DNA of 64,000 nucleotides from positions 35,047,521-35,111,520 of the forward strand of contig OX291544.1 of the NCBI GenBank assembly GCA_946406115.1, read 5' to 3'. Of this stretch, positions 10,206 through 21,268 are shown in pieces (within the stretch, counting starts at the first letter, position 1; every line of letters starts with the position of its first letter). A model generated the notes under the pieces. That model searched no databases and was not told where the DNA came from. It was given only the letters and a program-made list of their open reading frames with translations. This DNA comes from Apoda limacodes (lineage: Eukaryota > Arthropoda > Insecta > Lepidoptera > Limacodidae). The position numbers and the translations under genes are program-made.

Positions 10206-10494
10206 TAAAATTTACACGCGGTACGTTTGGTCTACCTCTGTAGCCGGACGAGGAAGGTTGATTTGGGTCAGAGTTCCTAAATCGATTATTGAACTCTCTT
10301 TTCCTACAGTTTTCGATCGTGTGACCGGGATACTTGCAATACCTGCAGAAGATTGTGTTATTGTCATTATTGTTTCTAAAGGGTGTCAGAGAAGGTTGCC
10401 TTGGAGTATTGAAGCGGGCGGGTCTATTAGCGGGATTTCTTTCCGCTGGAAAGCGATTTCGGTTTTGATCATTGTTATTAGGCATATTTGACAT
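10138..10494 (-). pseudogene. gag: Copy A nucleocapsid with zinc knuckle
   Basis: 118-aa frame, Asn/Arg-rich, with one CCHC knuckle FCRYCKYPGHTIENCRKRE (C-X2-C-X4-H-X4-C), typical RNA-binding nucleocapsid. It overlaps the protease frame by about 70 bases, which suggests a ribosomal frameshift between Gag and Pol. Confidence 0.85.
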
Positions 10495-10569
10495 TGGATT
10501 CCGTTTTTCTAGACTTAGTAGGATTTTTTCCTCTGCTATTGCGAAACTAACTGCTTCGCTTAAGCTTTC

Positions 10570-11086
10570 AGGGTCGCGGCATCTTATTAGCTATTTTGGG
10601 GTTGAGTCCTGTTACGAATGTGTCCAATGCGAGATCTTGCATTGCGCCGACTCTTCCCGAGATCTCTCCCTTCTTTTGTGTAGGTAAGGAAATATTTATT
10701 TCGGTTATCAATTTTGCAAGACAAGTTTCTATTCTAAGGGAAAATTGGTTAACCGTTTCGTCGCGGGTTTGTCTGCAATCCTGCAAGTCGGATAGCAAAT
10801 GTGGGTAATGTTTGCGTTCCCCAAACTGGGTTTTGAGGAACTCTTCTAATTGTGACCAATTGTCAAATTCTTTAATGGCACAAGCAGTTTGTGCCTTGCC
10901 TTCCATTTTGCATAAAATTAATTTTAGTAAATTATCCTTTTGCCAAACATTTGCCAGCCCCATTGCATGCCTACAGTTTGTTATGAATGGATTAAGCTGT
11001 TCTCTGCAACAGTCAAATTTCTGGATAAATTGAGTCAGAATATTCATGTCCATTGTTGGAGTGGTAGTGGTATCGTCTTTAGGCAT
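10570..11086 (-). pseudogene. gag: Copy A gag capsid part
   Basis: Gag from the Met at 11086 (MPKDDTTTTP) to a stop near 10570. Motifs are CCREQLNPFI, AQTACAIKEFDNWSQLE and LKTQFGERKHYPHL, shared with copies B and C. It ends one frame away from the nucleocapsid part (RDPESLSEAV... continues in another frame). The same break is present in copy B. Confidence 0.85.
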
Positions 11087-11221
11087 TTTGGATAATTTTA
11101 ATTTAATATTATTCAAGTATAAGTATAAAGAACTAGAATTATAGCAATAGCTCTGACACAATAAAATAATTCCGAAACAATTTAACTAAACAATAATTTG
11201 AGCACACAAAAGGATATAAAA

Positions 11222-11689
11222 TCAAGGTAAATCAGTAGAATATAGAAGTAAAGTAGTACCTAGGTAAATAAAACATATATAAAGAACAATCACAATATTA
11301 AAACAAAATAAAAGAATTTTCTTCACGGCAAAAGTTAAAGTCTTATTACGGTAATGGTTCTGCAAAATACAGAACCCTAAAATATTGATTGGCAATGACA
11401 AAGACTCACAGTATGAAGCATAAGTAGTAGTACAGCGTAGGCTGTAGACGACATTTCTCGGATATGACGGTGACGGCGGCGGCGCAGCGGCCGCGACGCG
11501 GGCGAGCGGCCGGTCTAGACGCAGCGACAGCAGTCTGGCTGATAAGGAAGCTGGCTCGTTGTACTGTGGGTCGTTGATGTGTTGCACAGCGACGGATAGT
11601 ATTCTTTTTGGATACTGTGACTTTTCGCAAATATGGAATTGCGACTTTATTTCATAAACCACTGATATGTTCTTATTAATTTGATGCAC
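11222..11689 (-). other. Copy A leader with conserved open frames and env splice donor
   Basis: Leader between primer site and gag. A 155-codon frame and a 74-codon frame (11630-11406) are both open here and in copy B (30631-31098). The GTGAGT donor-like site lies at 11409-11404, exon end 11410. In copy A the matching env acceptor has been deleted. I read this mainly as the first exon of the env mRNA, not as an independent gene. Confidence 0.55.
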
Positions 11690-11818
11690 TTTATAGTGAG
11701 ATTGAAGTCGATTATATCTTCGTAGTTTATTTTAGATTCACTTTTAGTTGCACTTTACTGTGAATTTAGCGTTTTGTTTCACTTTTATTAACGAAGGCGT
11801 ACCGAGGAATCTTTTTTG

Positions 11819-11830
11819 AGCTGCCACCAA
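11819..11830 (-). promoter_or_regulatory. Primer-binding site of copy A
   Basis: On the plus strand GAGCTGCCACCA lies two bases inside the 5' LTR. Its last ten bases (GCTGCCACCA) equal the 3' end of a leucine tRNA as I remember it. Copy B has the same site at about 30481-30492. Confidence 0.6.
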
Positions 11831-11831
11831 A

Positions 11832-12086
11832 TGTTACAGCAAGGCTCCGAATTTGAGTTTTAAAAAATAAAATTCGAAACACAAAATTAAATAGTTTAAT
11901 ATGAAAATAGGATAACTTAGAAATAGCACATAACAGAGTTTTATAGAAAAATGGTAAGGGCAGCCGACGCGGTCGGAAGGTGGAAGGAGACTGAGGTTCG
12001 AGCTGGACTCTATTGCTAAACTGAACTGTATGTAGCTGAGCCAGCAAGGCTGTCAGCACTTCTACTTACTAGCTAGGGGTGTAACA
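11832..12086 (-). mobile_element. 5' LTR of copy A
   Basis: 255 bp, TGTTACAG to GGGTGTAACA on the plus strand, followed by the target duplication GAAC (12087-12090). Confidence 0.92.
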
Positions 12087-12090
12087 GAAC

Positions 12091-12790
12091 GCAATCTTTT
12101 AGGGAAATAAATTTACCAACATTATATAAACCTCATCTAATATACAAAATCAATTTGATAAATTTAGAGAACTAAAAAGTATGATAAGACAAATACCTTT
12201 ACTGAAAGAAAGGGAAGCAAAATTCATTAATCCTTATATACATCAATTACTAGACGAGAGGAAACAATTGTATAAAAAATAAAAAACAAAGGAGCTCAAA
12301 CAAAAAATCACAATAATTAGTAAAGAAATAAATAGCGAGATTTCAAGAAACAGGAAAATTCACAGGCTTTTTTTTGTAATGTTTCATCCAAAAATCAGAA
12401 GCAATAAAAAGAGCTTACAAAGAACTTAGCAGTACATCAAAATGGGTGACAAATGTATTGATTGGACATTAAAGGAAACATATTGTCAAAACGTTCAGAT
12501 ATAATTAAAGAAGAGACTGAATTTTATCGAAGTAATTACTCATCACAAAGTATTCTAATTTCAAATGGGCGGAGCTAAATGCAAATTCTAAAACTATATT
12601 ACCACAAAAATATTAGAATCAGAAATTGCATTTGCAGTCCAAACGCAAAAAACAACAATAAAACGCCTGGAGAAGATAAAGAAACAAATGAATTATTCAA
12701 ATCAATGCAAGAGCCCTTAGCACATCCAATAAAAATATTTTTAATAATATACTAGTAAAAAGAATCGTTCCAAAACAGTGGTTTACATCT
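12091..12790 (+). pseudogene. RTE-type LINE (piece 2): endonuclease-RT linker and RT start
   Basis: Continues piece 1 after copy A. Broken frames read IRQIPLLKEREAKF, INPYIHQLLDERKQLYKK and, further on, EIAFAVQTQKTTIKRP with a decayed APGPD-like motif, then LVKRIVPKQWFTS. Several stops. Cut at about 12790 by a small repeat. Confidence 0.7.
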
Positions 12791-13045
12791 AAAAAACGGG
12801 TTGCACTCCGGGAGTGCCGGCAGAAGTGAAAACATACTCGCTATTTACTTCCCATCACTTCTTATCCATATTTATTTATTAAAAATAATAACTTTTGTTT
12901 ATTTACTTTTTTGACGTTGTATATTTGACAGCTCAATCTGTCATAGAATTAAAATCCCATATCCAACCTCCCTGTACTACTCATAATCGCCATATACTAA
13001 AAATAAAAACTAACCTAATGTAAATAAAGGTCACGTGTCCTTTCA
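12791..13045. mobile_element. Short non-autonomous repeat inserted in the RTE LINE
   Basis: About 255 bp with no coding potential, starting near CGGGTTGCACTCCGGGAGTG and ending near CACGTGTCCTTTCACGTG. The LINE protein reads up to it (KQWFTS) and resumes after it (KGDRANLNMYRPVS), so it is an insertion. The start phrase is one I associate with dispersed lepidopteran repeats. Confidence 0.6.
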
Positions 13046-13482
13046 CGTGTGAAAGGTGATAGAGCAAATTTAAATATGTATAGGCCAGTTAGCCTAATGT
13101 CAAATATATACAAAATATTTTCTAAAATCATATTGAACAGACTGACGAAGACTCTAGATGAGAATCAACCACGTAAACAAGCAGGTTTCCGCAAATCCTT
13201 CTCAACAACTTGGTCAGTTGTCCTCTACGTACTAACACAGTTGATTGAGAATAGTAGAGAATGTGGTCAGATTCTTTATATATGTTTCGTAGACTTTAGA
13301 AAAGCTTTTGATTGTTTAGAACACAATGCAATCTGGGCGGCTTTGTTACAACAAATTGAAACCAAAACTACGTAGAGCTACTTCATAATATCTATTTAAA
13401 AAGTTCAGACAAAATCCGAATGGAGAAGGAAGGACCGGATTTTCCCATTCAGAAAGGCGTCAGACAAGGGGACCCCCTGTTA
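13046..13482 (+). pseudogene. RTE-type LINE (piece 3): reverse transcriptase fingers/palm
   Basis: 108 codons open (KGDRANLNMYRPVSLMSNIYK, then QAGFRKSFSTTWSV and CFVDFRKAFDCLEHNAIW), a clear RTE reverse transcriptase with the first catalytic Asp in VDFRKAFD. After a frame change it reads VRQGDPL and is then cut by LINE-2. Confidence 0.82.
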
Positions 13483-14996
13483 GGTAGGGCACAGCAAGTA
13501 CTCGCTCGAACAATTAAAACGGGGCATAGCGAGTACTTTCTCGAATGAGCAGCCTGAACTGGGGAAGTACCCTACAGAAAACTGCGGCAATAATAACACT
13601 AACTTTGAGTAGTGTTCTGTTCCTGGCGGTGAGTAAGGTTGCCAGAGCTCTTTGAGGATTCGCTGCGCGGACAGCGGAGGACCGGCGGTGTTTGTTGCTG
13701 TCACTGCTCGGCGTAGAGGCGGCGTGCTGGTACGGCGGTCAGGGAGACTAGATAAACCGGCTGACCGCTGGCCGACCGCAGATTGAACGGGTTCCCGAAC
13801 CCAGGGATCACTTAATCTCTGCCCTGGGAGGGAGGCTGATCCGCCAACCTGTGTAAAGTCTCTGAAGCCCTTCCGCCCGCTGTACCAGCAACCGTATTAT
13901 CTGTACCGAGCTTCGGCAGTTCTAGTACCGCACCATTTGTCCTTAAAGCTGTCTGTACAGTGAATCCTCATATTTAGTATAAAAAACTTAAAAAAAAAAA
14001 AATGCAAGAAAAATAAAGGAAAAAGTTTTTTCAGCGGCCGCTCCATCCACATTTAATGTAGACTTTTGTAACGTTAGGCGTACGCAAGTCATAACGCAGT
14101 CCACCTCCATCTGGATACTACGCAGCCGACCATTCTTTTCCTAACGGAGACGCAGATATCCTGACCAGCCGATACATCATACCTTCATTATACCGGCTAC
14201 AAACTCGAGCACAATTTTGTGAGTCGTGCCGGTGTATTTATGTTCATCCGGGAGGAAATATGCTGTCGCCGCCTTCATAGCCTTGAAGACAGGTACCTGT
14301 AGATATTGTGGGTGCGCGTAGATAACGGCGGTCACACTCGTATCTATGCGTACAGGTTTCATAGCGGTGACACGGACGTAACTCGACTCTTCATGCAACT
14401 GAGTTTAACGACTGACAAAGTTCTAGAGCAGTATCCCACAGCAGAACTAGTTATTTTGGGAGACTTCAACGCCTACCATCGTTAATAGCTCAGTTCTCGA
14501 ACCAATAACTACGCAGGGATATCTGCTCATGAATTTGCTCTGACCTATGGATTCTCTCAGCTGGTACTTTCTCCAACGAGAATACCAGATATAGAGGACC
14601 ATACGAGCTCCTTACTGGACCTTCTGCTGACTACACATCCGGACAGATATTCCGTCACAATGGATGCGCCTCTAGGCTCCTCGGACCACTGTCTCGTCCG
14701 GACTCAAGTGTCATGCACACAACCCGATTCACCTGGGTCAATTATTTGGCGTCGTATGTGGCATTATAAGTCGGCAGACTGGGATGGATTGCGAGAATTT
14801 TGTGCATCGTACCCGTGGAGGCAGATCTGCTTTAGCTCAGAAGATCCTGATGTCTGCGCAGCCGCAGTCACTGAGACAATCCTCGCTGGTATAGAATGTT
14901 ATATTCCTAACCCGCAAGTAGCTGCCGGCGTCAAAAAACGACCATGGTTTAATAGGTCTTGCAGAGAAGCTAAAATTATGTATCTAACACATATCT

Positions 14997-15036
<40 letters not shown>

Positions 15037-15550
15037 TCTTACACACCGATGGGCACTAGACATTAAGAGTCAGGGGAGGCATTGGCATGTAGCCTGGACA
15101 TAGCGAATGCGTTCGGACGGGTCTGGCACCGGGGTCTTCTATCGAAGTTGCCATTTTACGAAGTGCCCGAGGGGTTGTGCAAATGGGTGGCTAGCTTGAC
15201 GGTAGTTTACCTGATAGCATGAACATTAATGCCGATGCCGACAATTTCAGAACACTTCCCTCTCCATCTCCAAGAGCATTGAGATCCTTGGCGTTGACAT
15301 CTCCAGAATCGCTAGAACCGAAATGGTTGCGTATAGTGCGGTTTCAGAGAAACTTCCTCCCACGAACGCTTGGGTTGTGGAATGAGCTCCCTGCCAAGGT
15401 TTTCTCTAAGGACTACAGAAGAAAGAACTTATTGGATTTTTGAAGGGTCGGCAACGCGCCCCTGGTGTTACAAGGGTCCATAGGCGACGGTGACCGCTTA
15501 CCATAAGGCGGGCTGTGTGCTTGTTTGCCACCTTAGTGGTATAAAAAAAA
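13483..15550 (+). pseudogene. LINE-2, decayed and internally deleted copy
   Basis: Same family as the intact LINE at 43905-47552. It has the 5' UTR (13483-14000), the endonuclease (best frame 14660-14998, with LGSSDHCLVRTQVS), then loses most of reverse transcriptase around a (TA)n run. Short pieces of the RT (SLDIANAFGRVWHR-like) and of the C-terminus (FQRNFLPRTLGLWNELPAKV) follow, then the family 3' end and a short A run. It interrupts the RTE LINE between its VRQGDPL motif and the LRFSDDI motif. Confidence 0.85.
15001..15032. repeat. (TA)n microsatellite
   Basis: 32 bp of pure TA dinucleotide at the internal deletion point of the decayed LINE-2 copy. Confidence 0.95.
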
Positions 15551-16265
15551 ATGGTATTTAGTCATTTGGATTGGGATCAAAAGGAAATAAAAATTGATGG
15601 AGAGATATTATTAAGTCATCTACGATTTTCAGATGACATTGCAATATTTACTGATTACAGAACTAACAAAAGAAATTAAGAACGTCGGTCTTTCTCTTAA
15701 TATCTCAAAAACTAAAGTCCTTGCAAATAGTAGTGAACACCCTATAGCAATTGACGGTGAGACAATAGAGTATGTCAAGAACTATATATACTTGGGGCAG
15801 TCAGTCTCATTTCAAAACCAGACAGAAATGGAAATACACAGAAGGATTGCTATTGCGTCGAAGAAATATTGGAGTCTTAAAAACAAAGAAGTAAATATAA
15901 AAAAAAGTAAATTATATGACACAGTTATTCTTCTATGCCTTACATACGAATGTCAAACGTGGACTCTATGAAAACAAAATAGCAATACAACAGAGGAAAA
16001 TGGAGAAAAGGAGTAGGCATATGACTATCCAACAGGATCAGCATTTAGAAAATAAGGAAAATTACAAGAATAACCGATGCTGTAAAAAAGATTAGGACTC
16101 TAAAGTGGACATGGGCTGGACATGTGTGTAGACTGGAAGACAACAGATGGACAAGGAAAATATTTAGGTGGACCCCCCGTGAGGGACAAAGGAAAAAGGT
16201 AGACCGAGGAAACAATGGGACGACAGTTTTAAACTTAAAATGAAACGCCTTGCGAATTGCCAATC
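15551..16265 (+). pseudogene. RTE-type LINE (piece 4): RT catalytic and C-terminal region
   Basis: Resumes after LINE-2 with GEILLSHLRFSDDIAIFTD (catalytic DD), then an open 112-codon frame with LSLNISKTKVLANSSE and YVKNYIYLGQSVSFQ, the RTE thumb. The tail is out of frame (VKKIRTLKWTWAGHVCRLED-like). This completes the LINE begun at 3520. Confidence 0.82.
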
Positions 16266-16319
16266 AAATAAGATGTAGGGGCGGTAATTAGTCTAGAATT
16301 GGTTAATTTATCAAAGTGT

Positions 16320-16610
16320 CACCAGGCTGTATCTCATGAACCGTGATAGTTTGACAGTTAAAATTTTCACAGAAGATGTATTTCTGTTGCCGCTATAACA
16401 ACAAATACTAAAAAATTGAATAAAATAAATATGTGCGTGATGTTTTTGCTCGATATTAATAACGGCAACAGGTATCCGCTTAAGATATTCACAGAATATT
16501 TAGTTATATAGTCACTTTAAAAATAAATAATTAAATTAAAATAAAACAAATATTTAAAGGGGGCTCCCATACGACAAACGTGATTTTTTTGACTTTTTTT
16601 TCTGACTGAC
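16320..16610 (+). repeat. Lepidopteran dispersed repeat, 5' part
   Basis: Contains CTGTATCTCATGAACCGTG, TTGCCGCTATAACAACAAAT and CCCATACGACAAACGTGA in an order I recognise from a repeat widespread in moth and butterfly genomes. A second copy at 61060-61203 shares the later part. Interrupted at about 16610. Confidence 0.65.
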
Positions 16611-16960
16611 TATACCGTTGGCTGTTGCAGCCATTACTGCTTCAACGGGCTTTTTTGGGCGAGACTGAAGGAGCCTCAGCCCGTATAGCGCCCAACACTC
16701 AAGGGCTCCCCGCGGGGGCAGCCTCGGCTTGGGTTGTCGCTCTCAGGGGCGTCCCTTCGACCGGTGTGAGCCATGAACTCGCAGGTTAGTCACCGCCAGG
16801 AGGGGAGTTCCCCGTTACGCAGGTGCGGTTGCGATTGAGTGGGGGCGAGAAGCACCCCGGCACTCTTTGATACCTCGTGTAGCCTTGAGGGCGCCGAACC
16901 CGGGGACGTCAGCGTCGTGGGAGGGGGAAGTCCCTATTCGGGAAGGTCTACCCAGACAGC
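16611..16960. other. GC-rich block inserted in the dispersed repeat
   Basis: About 350 bp, markedly GC-rich in an AT-rich setting, starting near CTGACTGACTATACCGTTGG. No long reading frame. It sits between the two halves of the lepidopteran repeat and is followed by a ~33-bp tandem duplication (CCAGACAGCGAGATCGTCA, twice). It could be the 5' UTR of another LINE; I cannot name it. Confidence 0.45.
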
Positions 16961-17055
16961 GAGATCGTCAGTTTTATAGATATAGCCAGACAGCGAGATC
17001 GTCATTTTTATAGATAATGGTACGGAACCCTTGGTGCGCGAGTCCATCTCGCACT
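16950..17055 (+). repeat. Tandem duplication and 3' end of the dispersed repeat
   Basis: Two copies of CAGACAGCGAGATCGTCA with following TTTTATAGATA, then GGTACGGAACCCTTGGTGCG and the terminal near-palindrome of the lepidopteran repeat. Confidence 0.65.
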
Positions 17056-17250
17056 TGGACGATTTTTGTATATATTTTCTAAACTGTGTGGTGTCTCTGC
17101 TAGCAAAACAATGTCATCTGCAAACCTAAGATGAGTTAAATACTGTCCATTCATATTTATTCCTTGGTTTTTCCAGTCTATCTGTCGAAATATATGCTCA
17201 AGAACCATTATAAATAGTTTCGGGGATAGAAGATCCCATCATACAGGGAT
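17056..17250 (-). pseudogene. RTE-type LINE fragment, RT catalytic region
   Basis: Minus frame with LEHIFRQIDWKNQGINMNG and YLTHLRFADDIVLLAE, an RTE reverse transcriptase with intact ADD. Upstream, on minus, LLSPKLFIM is visible. Probably the same element as 18425-18720, separated by repeat R. Only a short piece remains. Confidence 0.8.
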
Positions 17251-17267
17251 TCCATACATACAGAACA

Positions 17268-18420
17268 TTCAATTGCCGTCGTTTAAATTGTCGAAACGCT
17301 GCCCGACCAATAGTCCATAGTCTACGCTTGTGGGTCACTAGAAGCTAGGAACCACGTGGGGTTAAACTACAGCTAGATCGTGCCACCATTCCTGGTTAGT
17401 AAATACTTTTATATAAGAAGTTACAGTGAAAATATTGTGTGTTCATTGTGAAATTCTTTAGGTTGTGTTTTAAAAATACCTAAATTAATGTTAAAGCATC
17501 GTAATGACGAGTTCGCCTTTTTTGCCGGTTACAAATTTATGGTAGGAAGAAATCTCAGTCACTTCAGTAGAAAGGAATATATTAACGGACCTTGTTTTAG
17601 GACATTTTCAGCTAGGTAAAGAAAAATCTTCTATAAAAGTAGAAGTGGGAACTAAGATTATACCAGCCATAATAATAATATAACCCACTAAAGAACTAGG
17701 TCTGCCAAGAGATACAGTAATTACTATGTGTAATCCATGTCCATCCTTAGTAGCGTTAGTAGGATTGTACTATTTTGGCTGGTTAGCTAGTGTAGGTGAG
17801 CGCTAATGTACATTGTAAGGGGGCGCCCCTTAAACCTACTTTCAGGTCGCAAGTCCTGAACGCTTAGCTACCTGGTTCCCACACTACAAAACGAATGGAT
17901 TTAGCATTCGTATGGATTTTACTTTCAAATGTGGAAGTAGCATCAAGTACGGTTCCTTTGTGTAGGGATGACGGAAAATCATATAACTCATTAGTACTTG
18001 TTTCCCTTTAGTTCTAATATTCGCGTATTTGCTTTGTTTAGGTGGTTTTGTACTTACTTTAGAAATGGTGAAAAAATCAAAGTGGACATTATTTATGATC
18101 CTAGATTTAGCTATTTTTATTTCTTGATTATTTTCTTTTACGCTTATTTGTATACTATTGTTTGCTATATTACCCTGACGTAACTCTAAAACAACTGGGT
18201 TACTACTTTTTAATACAACGGTTGTCGGGTCCTACCACTTTTGACGATCACGCTTGGCCAAATAGGATAATTATCTAAATCATATTATTAGATATTAGAT
18301 TCTTTTGATTTCTCTCTCTCTCTCGTTGAGTGATATCGACTGCGTAGTTTCTTAGAATATTTTATTGTCTCATTATATTAATATTTTTGATATAAAGGGG
18401 TGACAAGGGGGGGGCGTTAC
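17268..18420 (+). repeat. Unrecognised repeat family R, copy R1
   Basis: About 1.15 kb, roughly 90% similar over long stretches to 51067-52588. It includes a remnant of a conserved frame (EVGTKI.PAI... then PRDTVITMCNPCPSL) and a second coding-looking segment (TVPLCRDD..., GTGTCGGGTCCTACCACTTTTGACG) that is open on the minus strand in copy R3 (49517-49900). It ends at a G-run and GTTACA. I do not recognise the protein. Confidence 0.6.
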
Positions 18421-18424
18421 AACA

Positions 18425-18720
18425 TGCTTGCCAATAGGTTTATAGGTCTGTAATTTCCTAGGTTGTATGGATTTCCTTTTTTATTTAATAGTATAATGTA
18501 TACCATTGATTGGGTGTCGTCTCAGTCTCAATTCATCATCATCAGTTAAATAAATTAAGACAAATAAGGTACCGCGATCTAAGCGCTTGTTTTTAGTAGT
18601 TCGTTGCGTTCATTGTGTCTGGTCCTGGCCCCCTGTTTTTCTTTGGATGTTTAATATTGTCGAATAATTCTTTCTCTTTAATTTTCATTATATTACTGAT
18701 ACAGATTTGTTTTGTGTCTT
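18425..18720 (-). pseudogene. RTE-type LINE fragment, RT N-terminal region
   Basis: Minus-strand frames give NRGPGPDTMNAT (the APGPD motif) and, after a frame change, LGNYRPINLLASM, the first RT blocks. It lies upstream of 17056-17250 in sense. No intact frame. Confidence 0.7.
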
Positions 18721-18870
18721 CTCATCTTCTCGTAACATAAAGTTTTTTGTAGTATTTTGTAGTACTGGCTTTATTCATGATATCTTTTCTAGTTTTTGCT
18801 ACTGTGACGATACAATATTTATACCTTAAAATTTTTGAAATGCAAAGTTTTTATTCAAGTTTTAGCGCAA
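18721..18870. other. AT-rich sequence without recognised features
   Basis: No reading frame or repeat match seen. Confidence 0.5.
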
Positions 18871-18874
18871 AGAC

Positions 18875-19238
18875 TCACATTAGTAAACAATTCTCAATGA
18901 ACCTATAGAAAAATGCATCTGTAAATTAGAATGGCGTTAATAAATAGTAATTTTATACATTAGTGAGAAGGTATAATTTTTTATGAAAGGTTTGAAGCTA
19001 ACAAAATATAAGTACCAATGACTCAAATGTAAAATATTAAATATCAAAATAAAATCGTAAAAAGTATATTACAAACACAGGTAAAGTAAACTGACAAATC
19101 TTAAACGTCAACACGAATTAATTTTTAAATGTAAGTCTATCTAGCCTAACTACGGATTTTTTGATTCGGACTCTAGACAAAATGAAGTTGGTTAAAGTTT
19201 TGAACCAGCGGCAGGAGAATGAATGTTTTAAAACAAAC
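18875..19238 (+). repeat. Repeat R, copy R2 (left part)
   Basis: Inverted match to 49930-50300: shared phrases include AAACAATTCTCAATG, TTTTATGAAAGGTTT, and CGGACTCTAGACAAAAT. It is cut at 19238 by gypsy copy C and resumes at 27892. Confidence 0.7.
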
Positions 19239-19503
19239 TGTTATAAGGATTTCGAAAACTTGGTTTTTAAAAAAGGATTTTAAAATAGAACTAGAAAAAA
19301 GGATTTTGAATAATGTTTTATCTAATAGTTGTTAATATTAATCGATAACAATTAATAATTTTGGATCAGTTGCCAGCCGCGACGGGAGATGGGACACGAC
19401 TGTCTTACTAAACTTATAATTTAATAGAAGTTGGTCATAAATGCTGACTCAGGGGTCTAATACAGTAAGTAAGCATATCTACATATGTGCTAGGGGTGTA
19501 ACA
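19239..19503 (-). mobile_element. 3' LTR of copy C
   Basis: 265 bp, TGTTATAAGG to GGGTGTAACA. It has about 90 bp that the right-hand LTR lacks. Confidence 0.85.
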
Positions 19504-19520
19504 GCCCCCCGCAGAAGACT

Positions 19521-19547
19521 AAACTTCGGGGTGAAACTCCGAAGTTT
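19521..19547. other. Hairpin next to the polypurine tract (copy C)
   Basis: Stem AAACTTCGG / CCGAAGTTT as in A and B, but with the loop GGTGAAACT. Position relative to the LTR is the same. Confidence 0.8.
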
Positions 19548-19629
19548 ATGGATTGAAATTAAACGATTTGTCTAAGTCGCGGTAATGGGATAGGACTCTG
19601 CTCTTTATCGTTATCATTAGAGGGTTTAG

Positions 19630-20308
19630 TTAGTCATCGAGTGGAATAAGGTGTAAGGGACCGAGGTCTGTTAGTTCGTCGTCAGGATCTTGATGATAAA
19701 TAGGATTTACTAGGATTCTTGAAAGGGCATCTGCAGCCGCATTTAATTTACCCTTACGATATACGATTTCGTATTCGTATTCTTCCAATTTTAACCGCCA
19801 CCTTTGTAATTTGCTGCTTGGGCCAAGTTGGTTAAATAGCCACTTGAGAGGACGATAATCAGTGATGATATGGAATTTTCGCCCATTGAGGTAGGGTTGA
19901 AAGGTTTTGCAACCAAATATTATGGCTAATAATTCTTTTTCAGTGGTGCTGTAGTTGCACTCACTTTTATTTAGAGTTCGTGAAGCGAAGGCTATGGTTC
20001 TGTCTTGTCCAATTTGGCCTTGGGATAAAAAGACGCCAACGGCGTAATTTGATGAGTCACATGTGAGAATGAATGGTTGAGTGAAGTCGGGATAAATAAG
20101 TACTGGAGCCGAGGTTTGTTTATGTTTCAATTCATCGATAGCGACTTGTTGTGAATTTTTTCATTTAAAATTTACAGTTTTTTTTCAAGAGGGACGTCAG
20201 AGGTTTGGAAATTTTCGAGAAATCAGGAATAAACCTGGAATAATAGGAAACGAGTCGGAGGAATAACTTGATGTCTTTGGGAGATTTAGGAGTTGGGAAT
20301 TCAGTGGC
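19630..20308 (-). pseudogene. pol: Copy C RNase H and end of reverse transcriptase
   Basis: Open frame 20130-19630 (166 aa) covers RNase H: TCDSSNYAVGVFLSQ, TLNKSECNYSTTEKELLAI (catalytic Glu present), TDYRPLKWLF and NAAADALSR. Upstream, in broken frames to about 20308, the RT thumb and tether (FIPDFSKIS-like) can be seen. Integrase is gone; the LTR follows within about 130 bp. Confidence 0.85.
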
Positions 20309-20935
20309 GAATTCAGATCAAAGCTCAAATGGCTCCCAGTTCGTTTTCGCCGGAATACTCATATTCTATGCTTTCTGTATAAAGTTCTGTTCAACCCATC
20401 AGCACCATCATACCTAAAAGAGCGTTTCCAATTTCTGGGTAATTCTACACACCGACTTTCCACAAGCTTGTTGTTTAAAATCCCTACACACGTTACGCAA
20501 TATTACAACGCTTCTTATACAGTACATGCAGTCAAACTCTGGAACGCTTTGCCCTTGGATATAAGACGTGCGCAAACTTTATCAATGTTTAAAAAATGAT
20601 TCATTCTCATTACCTTAATTTAAACCAATAATGTATTTATTAGTTTATATTATTAAATATTAAGTTAAATATTATTAAGTTTATATTATTCATGTTGTAT
20701 GTGTTTATTTATTGTAATATATGTATTGATATATCTATATATTTCAAATATATTTATTACCGGCACTTCCTATCCCCCGTATTTATTTTGCAATTTCCTC
20801 TACCCAAAGGTTGTCTGGAAGAAACCGCTTGTTAGCGATAAGACCGCCTACATAGTGATTTTCTTTTGTGTTTTGTTATTTGTATATTTTTATGTGTGCA
20901 ATAAAGTATATTACTTCTACAAATTACTGAAGTGG
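20309..20935 (+). pseudogene. LINE 3' end (Jockey/CR1 type) inserted in copy C
   Basis: Plus-strand frame gives the C-terminus of a LINE polyprotein (PSAPSYLKERFQFL, then YTVHAVKLWNALPL), a stop near 20600, and a 3' UTR with GGTTGTCTGGAAGAAACCGC and GCAATAAAGTA, which I recognise as a common lepidopteran LINE tail. It replaces most of copy C reverse transcriptase. 5'-truncated. Confidence 0.78.
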
Positions 20936-20939
20936 ATAT

Positions 20940-21268
20940 GAAAATGTAAGGTCGTAGAGTTTTAGTAGGATTGCTAGTAATTTCGTGAACATCTACATTA
21001 ATTTTGTTTCTGAGATTAGTATTCGCTTGAGAGTTAGTAGAATTTACTGAAATAGAAGATTTTATGAATTCGGAAGGATTAAAAGTGTTGAATTGGTAGG
21101 GTTTAATGTTCATAGTATTTCCTTAATCAGATAAAGTAGTAGATATGGCGGATGTAGTCATGGTGTTTGATGGTTTGCTATTTTGAGTAAGTTGTCTGGA
21201 TTTGGTAGCAAAGGATACGATGAGATTTTTATTTTTGTGTATTCTAGTAGGTATAGCAGATACAGCGG
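20940..21268 (-). pseudogene. pol: Copy C spacer before protease
   Basis: Minus frame with NVDVHEITSNPTKTLRP aligns to the segment just before the protease of A and B (EVYEINCDPSKMLLPH). Pieces of the Ser/Asn-rich spacer continue to 21268, where BEL/Pao element E is inserted. Confidence 0.7.

Larger units (their letters stand above)
4238..12086 (-). mobile_element. Env-bearing Ty3/gypsy element copy A (errantivirus-like)
   Basis: Complete insertion with both 255-bp LTRs and a 4-bp target duplication GAAC, lying inside the RTE LINE. Order on the minus strand is LTR, primer site, leader, gag, zinc knuckle, protease, reverse transcriptase/RNase H, linker, integrase, env, hairpin, polypurine tract, LTR. 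The LTRs differ at about 6 of 255 positions, which points to a fairly recent insertion. It is very similar to copy B and shares its pol defects. It also has its own deletion of about 750 bp that removes the integrase C-terminus and env start. Confidence 0.93.

Noticed and set aside
13480..13704. Minus-strand ORFs in the LINE-2 5' UTR, also at 43702-44251.
   Set aside because: Antisense to LINE-2 5' UTR and, in one case, running into env antisense; no domain.
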